Assembly: GCA_021464415.1 (NCBI GenBank)
Contig: CM038471.1
Location: 78,164,414-78,228,413 of the forward strand
DNA from: Lonicera japonica
Taxonomy: Eukaryota; Streptophyta; Magnoliopsida; Dipsacales; Caprifoliaceae
Length of the DNA stretch: 64,000 bases
Reading direction: 5' to 3'
Shown here: in pieces, positions 11,693 to 25,305 of the stretch
Numbering within the stretch: position 1 is the first letter of the stretch
Layout of the letters: each line of letters begins with the position of its first letter
The notes under the pieces: model-generated
The model's input: only the letters and a program-made list of their open reading frames with translations
Databases searched by the model: none
Told to the model about the DNA's origin: nothing
Translations under genes and position numbers: made by a program

Positions 11693-13929
11693 CAGAGCCG
11701 GTCCCGGTCATTTTTAAACCTTGGGCAAAATCTTAAAATAATGCTCCTCTTATAAATAAATATATTATTTTTTTATATTAAAAAAACAAATTAATTTTAT
11801 TTCAATTAAAATAATTTATATTCCGACCAAAAAACACATTATAATTAAGAATTTAAAGTGTTTGTAAGGTTCATTTTAAAATATACGAGCTTACATGCTA
11901 TCAAAACCAATACGACAAATAATTCAAACAATTATATGTTTCATGTTCGGCCTTCATGTGCATCTTATCTTCTAAAAAGTTTCTAAATGCTTCAAAGCGA
12001 CACCGCATACTAAAACGCAGTTACAAAATTAAAGTAACAATGAAATTTTGATCAAAACAATCATTTAAAATAATTTCTTGCATTTTTAGCAGTAAAATCA
12101 TAAATTATATTTCTATAGTCAAGATTTTATGAGATGTCATTTTCACTGCATAAAATTGTTAATCCTTTTTATCTATCTTGACTCATGGTGGTTCGAAAAT
12201 AAGATTTGTTTCATATGATTCACTTAGTAACATTAATTGCAATACTTTTAATTCTGAATATAAGTACTTTCATTAACATCAAAAATATCAATTTTTAAAA
12301 TATTTTCAAAATTTATGCAAGATCTTCTCAACTCATCATCATCTAATGAAACTAATTTTGTTGTATCAAACAAAAATTTAAACATTGATTGAAAAAATTG
12401 CAATTGTTTTCTAGGAAAGATACTTTATTAATTATTTATTTTTTAACACACACACACACATATATGTATATTATAATATTATATATACACATAAAAAAAA
12501 TTAGTGCCCCTTCTTAGGGGGGTGTATTCAATTCAAATTTTAAAAGATCCTAACCGACTTTTTAAATTTCATAAATTTTGTTAAGTTCATGGATTATTTT
12601 AAATTCTTATAGAATTTGACAGATTTTAATGCATGAATTCTTTTGAATTTATGCAAATTTTAATAAGTTGGTGGATTTCTATAGATTTTAATAAGTTCAT
12701 CAGAAAAATAAAAAATCAAACGACAAACAATAAAATAAATTAATTATGACTTTAAAGTAACATTATAAAAAATGCAAAGACAATTAATGAAATACGTTAT
12801 AAAAATTCATACTGCCCAATTCAAATATCATTATAATTATCATAACCCTCTTCATTCTCATTATCATCCTCTTGATTTTCATTCTTATTATTTTATAGCC
12901 ACCTATTTACTAAAAAAATTCAAGGCGACAAAATTTTATGATTTTCTTATAATCATTAATTGAATTTTACACTTGATACTATGTTTTGTTTATATGTTTT
13001 TATTTTTATTTCATACTAATTATTCAATTCTTAGCATATATGTATTCATTAATAGATTTAATGACATTTGTCAAGCGCTACAGTCACTTGCAATGCACGT
13101 GTATAAAAACTAGTTATAATAAAAAATCAAAGGGTAAATAATAAAAGAATTTTGATTACAACTTTAAAGTAATAAGCAAATTATAAATCCACCGCAAACG
13201 GTTTTGATCAAGTCTAAAAACCTAATGGATTGGTTTTTTTTGCCATTTATATTCGATTTTCATCTTCTGTTTTAAAAAAATTCATAAAATGGGAGAAAAA
13301 AAATAAAGGGGCGACATCTATATAGTTTTGGAAGAATATAATTAACTGAATAATTAAAATTTTGAAAGTAACAGTATCTAAATCCAAGAAAAGGATTTAT
13401 TAGATAGAGTGAATGAATTAGAAAGATTTAAATAGCTTATCGAGATGAATAAAAAATAATAAATATGATTTAGGAAAATAAGAGGTTTTAGATAGAGAGA
13501 ATGGAGTGGAAGGGTTTAATAGATTATAGAGATAAGAAGAAATAATAACTAAGGTTGGGAGAAAGATAGAAAATAAATCCATGTGAAATCTTTCACTTGA
13601 AGAAAAGATTTGTCGATGGATTTATTATTTATAAAAACACTCACAAATCCATCAAAATCTATCAACTTATAAAATCTTTCAAAGTTTATTGAGTTTTGAA
13701 TACCATAAGATTTTAAAAGATTATTTTTATTCCTAATTGAATACTACGAGATTTTAAAAGATTTTTTTAAATTCTAATTGAATACCAGAAGATTTTAAAA
13801 GATTTTTTAAAATCCCAATTGAATACCCATGGACTTTTAAAATCCAAAAAAATCCTATAAAATCTAAATTGAATACACCCCCTTTACTTTTGGGTCCTGG
13901 GCGGTCGCCTTGCCCCAGGGCCGGCTCTG
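11693..13929. mobile_element. hAT-type DNA element with perfect 8-bp TSD
   Basis: The left end CAGAGCCGGTCCCGG and the complement of the right end (CAGAGCCGGCCCTGGGGC) are inverted repeats. They are flanked by an exact 8-bp duplication, AATAGATG, at 11685-11692 and 13930-13937. An 8-bp duplication with CAGAG-type termini indicates the hAT superfamily. The inside is AT-rich without a transposase frame, so it is non-autonomous, and a Harbinger-type element has inserted in it. Confidence 0.85.
12517..13883 (+). mobile_element. PIF/Harbinger-type element, copy 1 (nested in hAT)
   Basis: The ends carry the inverted repeat GGGGGTGTATTCAATT (left GGGGGGTGTATTCAATTC; right ...GAATACACCCCC). TTA precedes the left end and TTA follows the right end after one extra T, consistent with a 3-bp TWA duplication. 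Internal segments such as 12772-12965 reappear in opposite orientation in the element at 32883-34345, proving a family. No transposase frame is visible; the 63-aa frame at 12772-12963 is not a recognisable protein. Confidence 0.7.
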
Positions 13930-14229
13930 AATAGATGTTTCCTGAAAAATTGTGATTTAGGCTATTGAGGATGTTATGTTGAATATATAATGGTAAGATG
14001 ATGTTGTAACACTATTTTGTCATAAATACTAGCTAGCATGTCTAATTTACTAAAATGTAAAGAACATTTTGCGAACTTCTAAATTTCACGCACCAACCAT
14101 AAACCACAGTTTTCTCATTAAAAATTCCATCATGAAACATTTTACAAAGTGAAAGTGGGAATAAAATACTCCTAGAATATATCATCAGTCCAGAATTGAC
14201 CTATACATACATATTCTCTCTGATCACAA

Positions 14230-14251
14230 TATATATATATATATATATAAA
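14230..14251. repeat. (AT)n microsatellite
   Basis: About ten AT units are present, about 180 bases downstream of the stop codon of the USP-kinase gene. Confidence 0.8.
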
Positions 14252-14427
14252 GTGATTGTAGAGCTCACTCAAAACTTATCCCTCAATGCGCATTTATGTT
14301 AAAAATGATTGTACCTTATATTTAAAAAGTAATCTATGTAAATGGTGGAGAAAATTAATTTCTAAACAATCTGAAATGACTATAGAGTGAAACTGAAAGG
14401 TACAAAACAAAAAGGGCTAAGTACAAA

Positions 14428-17400
14428 CTAAAGGTCCTCCAAAGCAATATCCGAGGGAAGATCATAGCCAAAAATCATTGAGTAATCATTTATCTCCTCT
14501 GTTACTGATTCTTGTAATCTCCAACTCTGTCCCATCTCAAATCCTTGCCCATAAGTTAGAAGCTGTAAAACCTACACAAAGGGAAAAGGAAAAAAAAAAG
14601 TACGAAACAAAATGAACATGTTATTTATGTACAAATGGGAGGGAAAAACTCTTTCCTCTCAACTTGTTAGATTTTAATTTGTCTCATCAATGGTTCTTGG
14701 GTGATATAAATGGAGGGCATTATATTTGAGGACATAACAATGTGTCAGCACTCATGTAGTAGTAAACAATATTTTTTTTGTAAATATATTAGGAATATCA
14801 AAGTTCACTGACTATTGTATTCGCATGTATCGCAAAAGCATTACAATAATTTTGATATTAATATTATTGCATTTATCAAATTATTTTGTGTTTGTTGTTG
14901 TTTTATTCAAACGGTAGATAAAAATAGAAGGTGTTTAATGTGAATGTGAATGTCAATTGAATTGCTGCTCTCATATAACTTACAACACAACTATAATTAA
15001 CTGAGTAAGTCTCAATATTTTGATATTATTACATTTAAATTTGAATACTAAGATATTGAAAAATAAGGCTTGTTTAAACAAGTTTTCTGCAAAACGAATA
15101 AGGAGTAATATATTTGTAAATTAAGAGTCTATATTTGACCAAACTTCAAAAGCAGTGCAACGTAACTTTGCAATAGATTTTGATTTTTTTTTATGAAATC
15201 ATGCAAAATTAAGTTTGCACTACATGTTTTTTAGCATATTATTATAAATAAGAGTTTAATTGACAGTGTTTTAAAATAATTTTAACAAATTACATATTCA
15301 AAACCTATTTTTTAATAAAATGCACATAATATTTTTTTCAAAATGATGCAAAGTTAAGTTTGCATTCCTTATTTTCAAAACGTTACTATGTATTTGTGTT
15401 TATTTAATATTATTTTAAAGTTTTATTAATGAAATATAAGAATATATTTGTTAAAAAATATAAACACGTCATGCAAAATAAATATACATTAATTTTTTTT
15501 GATTGCAAATTTAAGTTTGCACAAAATATAATTTTATGCAAAGTTAAGTTTGCATTCGGTTAAAACCCTTATTTTAAAACACAGTTGATAAACAAATCCT
15601 TATTTCATAATGATAATAATGTCTATGCTCTTATTTTTAAAAAAATATTATTCATTAATTTTTTTACAAAAAGTATTATTACGCAAGTTTTTTTAGTTTT
15701 TTTTTTGGATCAAAGTTTTTTCAGTTCATTTTTAATTTTTTAAATCTGACTAAAGGGCAAAAGCATAAACCGCTAGAAAAAGACAGAAAGTAATCTCACT
15801 TCTCTCTCGCATCGAGTCACTGACACGCGCAAAAGTTTCTATTTCTCGCAATTTGGGAGATTGACAGATATGTATTTATATATATAATATGTTTTTCTGG
15901 ATTTATATTAAATTCTTTATTCTTATTTTAAAATTGCTAATTCTACTTAGCCGAAAGTGACAGATTCGGTTCAGCTAGTTTTATTATATTCAAAATTCTA
16001 CAATTTTAATGTTTGTGGCACCAAATCTTTATTTTTAATAACTAAAGTTAAATATTTTTCTTCCTTAGTTATCTTTTAGTAAAAAAGTCTTCTTTATCAT
16101 ATTAGCTTTTTAACTACATGAAAAATACTTTTTAATTAATAAAAAAAAATGAAAAATTTTAAGGTTTTTTTTATGTGAAATTATAAAAAATATTAATGAA
16201 AGCAACATATACATTAGATGAAAACACCAGATTAAATAGTAGGATAATTCACTCACTCAACTGTATAAATGTATTTAAATATCGACTCTTTGCTCAAAAT
16301 TTGATAAAAAGTTTTGTTTACGCTAAGCTCACACCATCAAAAAATCCTAGTTCCGCCCCTGCATTGAGACTCCAAATTATTGCATGTGTGAGAAAGTTGC
16401 ATATAATATGTTGTGTTTACTCGAAACTTACTGTCCACATGTTGACCCAAAATTATTGCATCCCGTGAGAAAGTTGTGTACAAAAAATCTATTGTGACTC
16501 AAAATTCCCGGCCACATAAAAATTTGTTAGATAGTGTGCTAATAACGCATGTCATATTTTTCAACGACACTAGTTTAAACCCTTGGGAAGCATATAACCA
16601 ATTAAATGTTTTGAGGAATAATAAAATGAATTAAGAGAAGAGTATATTGTACCTCAGTCATGGATGGGCGCCAAGTTGAAGATTGTCTAACACAATAGGA
16701 AGCAGTGAGGACTAATCTATGCATTTGTTCCGTCTCATATTTTCCTTCCAAATTTGGGTCTGCTAGTTCTTCTATCTTCTCAGATTCCATTAGGGGCTTT
16801 GCCTGTACAAAAATATATCTCATTTTTAACATTAAAAATGGAAAATTTGAAACTACAGATATATCTCCAAAAAAGCAGAAAAAAACATTTACACATATGC
16901 GCATGCGCACACATGTGTATACACATACATATACATTCTCTATGTTTTTATTAGGAGTTCATATTTAACTTTGACATATTTTAATATTAGATGAATTTCA
17001 TCACAATAAATGGTTAAGAACAAGACATTAAACAAGAAAATGTTGAGATATAATTGAAATTACATAATTTATAACGTACTATTATAAAAGTTCATACATA
17101 AAAATCACACCACAAATTTTTTGTTGAAATGAAAAAAATTATAATTTATTAAATTATAATGAAATAATTATAAATGAGATAATTTACGCAACTAATAAAC
17201 AATAGAATTTGTGAAATGAAAATTGCAGGCCAGCTTACTTACCCACAGGAGAAGGCTTTGTTTGGATGAGTCAACTGGCCTACGACCAGTTATGATCTCT
17301 AGAAGAAGAATTCCAAACGCAAAAACATCAGTTTTTTCATCAACAATTCCATTAACGAAGTACTCTGGTGCTAAGTATCCAAACGTGCCCTCAATTGGAA

Positions 17401-20400
17401 TCGCAGCGTGGTGAGTCCATTTGCTAGGTAGCCATTTTGCTAGCCCAAAATCTGATATCTGTAAAAAAAGGCACAAAATCTCAAGTGAATTCAAACATTT
17501 TAGCAACTCTGACAGTACAAAAGAGTAGGAATCCCTAATGAGATTGGGATGGGAAGGGTTAGATCAAGTCAATTTCATATCCGTTTGTCTAAAGTCGTGT
17601 AAAAATTATATCGTCCACCTTGAACATGCCAAATGTCAATTTTGTTCTTGTCTAACGCAAGTACATGTTTTGTCCCGGTGGTAATGGACAACCACCTAAA
17701 CTAGGAGATCTCATATTCAAGTATTAAGGCTCCGTTTGATTGCAAAGTGGAAAAGGAAAATAAATTGAGTTAGTTTTGATAAAAAGATGGAAAATAAGTT
17801 GAGTGATAGAGGTAATATCCTCTTAATTTTTAAGCTTTTCCATGAAGAAATTTTCTTTGCTTGGTGGTGAGAAAAAAAATTTCCACCAAAAATATTGAAA
17901 GATGGAGGATATATATACTCATAAAATGAGTAATATCTCTCACCTTATTTTCTATCTTTTGACACAAACAAACTAAATTTATTTTCTTTTTCCATCTTTG
18001 CAATCAAACGGAGCCTAATAATCAGAAGAATAACATTTTTTGCTCTCTCCCTTTGATGTAACACTATATATTTGCAAAAATAAACAAACAAATTAATAAA
18101 ATCTAAACAGATCAACCTTAGAGTTTAAATATAAAAGGAAAATGGGCACTGATCCACTAGGCCTCAAGGGTGAGCCCAAATGACAACTAGCCTCAAAAAA
18201 TTTTAGTTTCAAGCCCAAGTACACAATTATTCATGTTGAATTTATGAATCTGCGTTAAAAATGTTAAGAATGATTAGCTCAAATTATTAATTATACGTAA
18301 AAAAATTGTAAAACTCAACACATAATAATAAGGCATTTTAAGTAGGGGAGTGTCACCACAAAGTAACTAGACATTTTAAGATAAAATCTTACACCTGTGA
18401 TCAAAAGGTATTTAAGTTATGAATAATATACAAAAAATGTGTGCCAAATAAAATTTAAGAAGTCACAGTGTTGTTCCTAGCAAAAATAAAAGTATAAAAT
18501 AAATTGTGAAAAATAAAACTAAAATGAAATGATAGTGTTGGTTGTTACCTGTGGTTCGAAATCGGGACCTAGAAGAACGTTAGAGGCTTTAATGTCACGG
18601 TGAATGATACGGTGCTTGCAACACTTGTGCAGGTAATGGAGTCCCCTTGCTATTCCAACTGCTATTTTATATCTCGTTCCCCACTCTATTGACTTCCCTG
18701 TCTTTCCTGAATTTAAAAGTAAAAATGCATAATGCAAGTTTGTTAAGAGAGAGCGCGCATCATAATTCTATATATATACACATTCGACATGACATAAAAT
18801 TTAACATATTCGGTTGGTTCAACACGTATTAATTAAATTATAAGGTTCGTAATCTATATCAAAACCTATTTTAACCATTGAATAATTGTAAGATCAATAT
18901 ATCACTATTTTTTGTCAGATAAATGTGTCTTTATAAAAGAACATGAGAGAGAATTTACCATGCAATGCAGAAGAGAGAGTTCCATTTGAGTAATAATTGA
19001 AGACGAGATAAAGCCCATTTTCAAAGCAATAACCAACCAAGCTAGCTGTATTTGGATGATTTACATGTCCAATTATTCCCAATTCCACAAGAAACTCCTT
19101 CTCTTTATTTTCATCTTTGTTGTCCTTTGCTAATCTTTTCACTGCTATTTCATGCCCATTTTCAAGATCTCCCCTGTATACCTCTGAGTACCCTCCTCTT
19201 CCCACAATATTATCTGCCAACCAAAAAAATTGAAAAATAAATAAATTATGTGGCTATTCATTAACTCTATGGGGTGGCCTAGTGAGGGAGATCCCGTATT
19301 CGAATCCCTCTAAGTTCAAGTTGTTAAAAATAAAATAAAAAATGTGGCTACTCATCGATGGATTTTCTTTTTTTTAACTAAAGTTTTTTTTGGTATAATT
19401 ACAGCGAACCCCCTGAATTTCGATTTATATGTGTATATTTTAATTTTGAGATATTATGTTATTCTCTTATAAAATTTCTTTTTTTGGTTTATCAACACTA
19501 TCGTATCGCAACCTTTTGAATTTGTTAATAAATCACGATGCACATGACATGTACGACTCTCACTCATATAATTAATTTGAATTAAAAAAAATTAATAATA
19601 ATAATGATAGATCATTTACTAGTTAAGTGTGAAGTTATGTTCTTAAAACCTTGTGCAATCAAAATTTTCATTAAAAAAAAATATTGCAAGGGAAAATTGG
19701 AAATAAAAACATTTAGAAAGGATGATCCTATTTATCCATTTGTCAATTCTGATTGGTTAAATATAATACAGCCATCACTTTAATACAATAGCCAATCAAA
19801 GTGGAGGTTGAATAAATCTGGACTCTCTCTTTCAATGTGATTTTATTTTATATTTTTTTGTTGTGGAGCAAATTTAAAGATTTACCTTGATGGAAGTTAT
19901 TAGTGGCAATTGCAAGCTCTTGATAGCTAAAGCACTTCAATAAAGGCCGCTGTTTTCCTTTCTTCGAAAATTCCCCATCATTTCCTTTCCTTCCATTTGA
20001 AAAGAAAGATGAAATAATCTTCAATGGTGACATTCGCTTCTTGAAATTGGATTTCCCTTTTAATGGAAAAGGAGAAGGAGCCATGGAAGTAGATTCCCCA
20101 GAGCTACTAGAGCTATTAAATTCCTCTGTTGTACTCTGTGATTCTGCTTCACTTAGATCTAAAACTGTTTTTGGTGATGGCCTTTGATCTCTCATTTTCT
20201 TGGACTTGATAGATTTGGTTGTGTTATTTTTCTTGTCGGACCAACTTGAACTTGCCATCCTAAATTCTGCCAAGAATTAAAAATACCCAAAGTTAGAGCT
20301 AGGACCGGTAATTTTCAATACGTTCTGCTAAATTGACACAAACATACATGAAATCATCATAATTGAATGAAGTGCTAACGAACTTCGGTCATGAACGGGT

Positions 20401-22581
20401 ACTTTGATTTTCAAAAGCTACCCTCAATTTGCAAATCAGATTCCGCTCATAAATGTATAAGTCATCAACTATGCATTGCTACAACCTGACAAAATATTTT
20501 GGTTTCCGTCAAAGCAAATGCTGCATTAGATAGGTTTGCATGTAAACTTACATTTTTTGCGGTACATGATAATTTTGGTTTTTAAAAATTAGGTAGAAGG
20601 TCTTATTACACATTGATTTTTATCAAAAATCCGATGAATAATATTTTTTTGAATGAATGACCTATTTTTAATTGGTGATTAGTGTAATAGGTCTATTTTG
20701 TTTTATATTTTAAATGAAGGTATTTGAATAAATTTAAATAACATTTAATTAATAAAAACATATTATCTATTACCTAAATTACACCCTCCTTATTTTTATC
20801 AAGTTCCAATCATACCCTTTTAGGTTTTAAACCAAAAATATGAACTACAATTTGAACTTTGTACCAATTTGGACTGCAATATGAACTTCGTACCAATTTG
20901 GACTGCAATATGAACTTTGCACCAAAAACATGGGCTACAAAGTTCGTATTGCAGTAAAATATGGATTGTAATATAAAATTTGCACAAAAAATATAGACTG
21001 CAAAGTTCATATTGCAGTGAAATGGACTGCAAAAGTTCATATTTCAGTGAAATATGGACTGCAATATGAACTTTGCACCGAAAATATGGACTACAAAGTT
21101 CACATTGCAGTAAAATATGGACTACAATATGAACTTTGCACCATAAATATGGACTGCAAAGTTTATTGCAGTGAAATATGGATTGCAAGGTTCAAATTGC
21201 AGTCCATATTTTCATGTATATTGGTATTGTTTAGTTTATTTTAATGGTTGGGATGTCATTTTGCAATGAAAAAAAAAGACACATGTCATCTTATCAATAA
21301 AATAAAAAATAGGCCCTTTATTTACAAAAAAAATTATTCATCGACTTTAATGTGAAAATCTTTCTCCAATAACACTTTTTTTTAATTGTCCGTTTTTGTT
21401 TTGAAAAGCTACTTTAATCAAATTTACATACATTTTAAAAAGTCAAATAATCTCGATTTTGAATTAAACAAATACAATAATAACATCTTTTAGTACCACC
21501 TTTGAAGTGCATGGAATTGCAGTAAAAATCTTGTTGCGGAGGCTTAGATTTCCCAACCAAGACAATCGAACAACCTTCAGGTGCATGCTCAAAACAGTAT
21601 CTTGTAGTTTCGTGCGAAACTCTGACAATAAAAAAAATGGAATTAATTCATTAAAAAAAGGAAAAAATTAAAAAGAGCAGGTGTTATGAAGTTGAATTTA
21701 TTTCTAACTTGTTCGATGGGTTCTTTGAGCTGCCAATGAGAAGAAATTCAGCTGAGATGCCTTTTGCTTCCTCAATTAGTCCTTTTCCAACACTTGAGCT
21801 AAACCCAACTTTAGCCTCTAAATTTACCTTTACAATTGTCAAATTCCAAGCATATTAATTAGCATTATTAAAACCATTTAAACATAAAATTAAGGGTAAA
21901 TTACCTCTTACATTATTAGATTTATATGTTTTTTCTTATGTATCGCTAAAAACATTGTTGTTACGTCACTGAAAACGATTAGATGGCCCGATTTCCTAAA
22001 GTTTGCCTAGGACCTAAAATGCAAACGATTCGAGAATGGAGAGAAGTATTTGCAACCTATGCAATAGTTTAAGGATTTCTCACAAGTAATGAAAAATTGA
22101 ATATAAAACACTATGTTTTGCTGAAAACATTCTTCTTTTGCCACTAGATCGAAAGATAAGACGATATATTTTTAGTACCTGCTTCGACCGGCAAGTCTCG
22201 GCAAACTCCCCCATCACATTTATAACAAAGGCCTTTGCTTGACGAATTTGTGTTTGATATTTTGTAATAGATTTCCACTTCTTAATCTCCTCTCTTTTTT
22301 GGTCGACTCGCTTCTTCATCCCTTCGGCCACTATTTTTTTTAAGGAAAATAACATAACAAAAGACAATTGGAAGGATTAACATTTATAAAGTCAATTTTT
22401 CGAGCTCTGAATTTGAAGAAAAAAGTCAGAGAAAGAAAGACGAACCAAGAACATGCAAGGCGACCACGGTGTCATTGGGCTGAGCTAGGGTTCGAATTGC
22501 CCAAGAGACGAGCTCGGCACTATCTTGTGAATCTAAAGAGATGCCTATGAGTATGACTTTTGCGGGAGATGAATGAATCAT
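14428..22581 (-). CDS. USP-domain receptor-like cytoplasmic kinase (RLCK VI type), 10 exons
   Basis: CDS exons (minus strand): 22581-22446, 22330-22179, 21827-21709, 21621-21500, 20266-19886, 19213-18959, 18706-18549, 17458-17243, 16802-16653, 14571-14428. All have GT-AG borders and matching phases; the total of 1833 nt gives 610 aa. Residues 1-176 form a universal-stress-protein fold (VILIGISLDSQDS..., FLLIGSS). A Ser/Lys-rich polar linker follows (about 180-285), then FSYQEL and the kinase domain. Kinase motifs are complete: glycine loop GRGGYSEVYRG (308-318), K329, HRD (424-426), DFG (444-446), APE (471-473), so an active RD-type kinase is likely. There is no signal peptide or membrane segment. 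The USP-kinase architecture matches plant RLCK VI genes such as Arabidopsis At2g16750 and At1g77280. The start is the first ATG in frame. Substrate and pathway are unknown. The second kinase gene lies upstream on the same strand. Confidence 0.9.
15150..15556. repeat. Recurrent TGCAAA...TTTGCA palindromes in the last intron
   Basis: The motif ATGCAAA-N6-TTTGCAT or close variants occurs at 15201-15219, 15346-15365, 15504-15521 and 15536-15555, with a weaker copy near 15155-15175. All lie in the 2.1-kb last intron of the USP-kinase gene. They may be ends of small nested repeats; the function is unknown. Confidence 0.5.
17728..18015. mobile_element. Tourist-like MITE in intron 7 of the USP-kinase gene
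   Basis: The 288-bp element has inverted termini GGCTCCGTTTGATTGCAAAG and ...CTTTGCAATCAAACGGAGCC type ends, flanked by TAA on both sides. A second family member lies at 63561-63845. It lies well inside the intron and does not touch the splice sites. Confidence 0.8.
20810..21215. repeat. Array of short inverted repeats in intron 4 of the USP-kinase gene
   Basis: The segments GGACTGCAATATGAACTTTG and CAAAGTTCATATTGCAGT alternate repeatedly, so the array is made of self-complementary units of about 60-70 bases with small variations. The open frames in it are by-products of the repeat. It lies between exons 4 and 5. The surrounding 20560-21370 may be the body of one MITE-like element. Confidence 0.75.
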
Positions 22582-25305
22582 TTTACGTTTCTTTTCCTTT
22601 TTTATTTTTCTTCTCAAAAACGGAGAGAAGAGTTGGAGCTCAAGTAGAAAATTGAGCACAGATTAGTTTATGGTCACATACACTGAGCTTTAAGAATATG
22701 TATAGAAGAAACAAAATGATTAAAGTCGAAATTTTTTCTTGTTTAAGAAGCATAAAAAATGTTTTAATTACTTGCGGCAAGTGAAGAAGTGATTACTACT
22801 CTCTATGTAATTTATTTATTTATTTTATTATTGAGTTTTTGGGTAAAAGTTTTGTGCTTTTTCGGGGATAGAATGTAATTAGTGTTATGGTTGGATTCTT
22901 TGGGGGATAAGCAAAGTGGTGGCATTATTTGATTATGTGTCTTGGTGTATAAGCCAAATAGGAGTCTTCATTCTTGCCTTTGCTAAAGAAAAGTACTAGG
23001 GGTTATTTCCTTTGTGGAGTTTGGTAGGAGGGGCTATTTGACACTCTCAAGACTACTACAACACTTTTCATCATGAATGAAACTTTGAGATGACACTTCC
23101 TATTTCATTCTTGTCATGGGTATACATGCGTCAATGTGTGTGAGACAGATTTATTAAGATATAGGTTATATTTTCTTAATTCTTCGATTGAAACTTGTGA
23201 TATCATATGGATTTAACGTTATAAATAATGACGTGATGTAACGGATTTAATATAAAATATTAAAATTTTAATTTAATAATTAAGTTTACACTTTCATATA
23301 TGCAAACGACTAAATTTTTGCAAAAAAAAATATTAACATAATTTGAACCATCGATTTAGTTATTTGATATTTGTTATTTAACTTATAACAAATATTGCCG
23401 TTACAAAATTGTATTCAACAATTGTTCTTTTACTATTATTTTAAAAACATATCAAATGTTCTCCAAGTAGTATTACCTCCTCCTCTTGATACTTCGCACT
23501 TAATTAATAAAAGTGTGATGCATAGAGTTACGTTTGTATGACACATGGCCAAATTTTATGTCTTTATTATAGAAGAAAATTCCACTTGGCATTGCGTGTA
23601 CATATGCAAATTTCATTGGTTTTGTGTGTGTGTGTGAGAGAGAAAGAGAGATTGATTATCCTAATAATTGCTATCCACATTGGGTAATCCCATGCCTTAA
23701 AGCTTGGGATATGCTTTGTCATAGAAAAAACTAACTAATTCCATAATTACAACGTCATGATTTGGAGTTTGGCACTAAGATTTATTAAGGATAATTTTAA
23801 ATAAACCCACAAAATCATTCTTTTCACCCCACTCAACTCCTAAATTTTAGGAAAATACTTTCACGTTCATCGCCAAACAAGCCCTTAAATTCTTATTCAA
23901 TTTACACTCTTCTCACAGAACTAGACACAAATTTTTATTTAATTTATCCTTTTCTTTCACTTTAAAGCTCCGATTGGCCACACTATTTTTGGACAAATTT
24001 TTAGGGTTTTGTCAAGTTAATTACTACAAAGGTATGGCTATATATATATATGGTGATGCCGAATTACTACAAAGGTCTGGCTATATATATATATATATGG
24101 TGATGCCGTGACGGAGATAGTGATTCCGGTGAGCGACAGCCGTCGGAATCATATTTTGTAGTTTCGCACGGATATTGATTCCTTCGAGTATGTACTCGCA
24201 TGATGGTTTTGCATGAAAGTCATCCTAGAAAAGGAACAAAAACGAATTAAACAGCCCTTTCACATAATTAGAGATAACGCTCCCTAGGAACAAAGACATC
24301 ACCACAATTAGACGACATTACCTACATGTTTTATAAAAATAAGAAAGTAATTACCTCTTTGCAGTAAATATTAATAAAAATCCCATTGATTGATTTAATA
24401 GTATTCTTAATTTATTTGTGACGAATGAGATCATGTTTGCATAGAGAATACATTGATCTTATTTTGTTGATTAATGAGAGAATCGCTTGATAAAGAGAGA
24501 GAAACATGTGGATGATGCAATTGAAAAAAACAAAAGGAGGCTTATGGATTAAACAGAGGTGATGACAGCGGTGGTAATAAGAAACAGAGTATTTCTAGTC
24601 GATGGGGATGTTTTAAGCGTTTGTTTGGTTTTTGTAAATAGGCGAGGTGAGTTGAAAGGATTTGAGGAAATTAAGTGGGGCGAGTTGAAAATTATCTCTA
24701 ATTGGGGTGAGAAGAATAATTTTATGGGGCATATAAGAACTCCCTTTATTAATTAGAGGGGTCAAACCATCCCATATGATATTCCCATTATCCTCGCAAA
24801 CCTAATTAAACTAGAATTTATAATTTAAGTACTAGAAGTGTGGGCCTGTAAGTGCGCCACTTCTTTAAGGTTAGCTCCCAACAGAAATGAGCCTAAAAAT
24901 GGGGATAACGAATATATCATAAATCGACACATTTTGTTGTTGATTTCCGATATATATAAGAAAAGCCAACAAAACCTCTCCTAGACATATATGTTTATGC
25001 GCTACATATAAAATTCAAGGACGCTTGAAATTTAATTGCTTTAAATTTATATAACATGGAAAAATAATAGGGAAATACATGTTTTACACGACTAAATGGA
25101 AATGGGATGATTTTCATGCCCCTTGGAAAAGATATGATGTTCATATGTATCAACATATCAAGAGCCATTCCACACTCTTCCTTTTTGGGGTAAAAATGTA
25201 ATTGAATGCAATATAAAATCTACAACACTCAGCTTTCTCACCATGGAATGAAAAACACTGTTACACTGTAAATAATATTGTGATATTGAAAATCTTCTGT
25301 AAGTT
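22582..25305. other. Intergenic region between the two kinase genes
   Basis: The left part is the 5' flank of the USP-kinase gene and the right part is the 3' flank of the second kinase gene. The sequence is AT-rich. A short imperfect direct duplication (ATTACTACAAAGG...GGTGATGCCG) occurs at 24020-24062 and 24063-24108, with TA repeats inside. I see no further gene. Confidence 0.55.

Noticed and set aside
16705..16968. + strand frames over the kinase exons (also 17223-17414, 19052-19240, 25360-25545)
   Set aside because: Antisense shadows of the kinase exons on the minus strand.
20810..21244. Frames of 75-122 aa with repeated ILQYELCS motifs
   Set aside because: By-products of the intronic inverted-repeat array.
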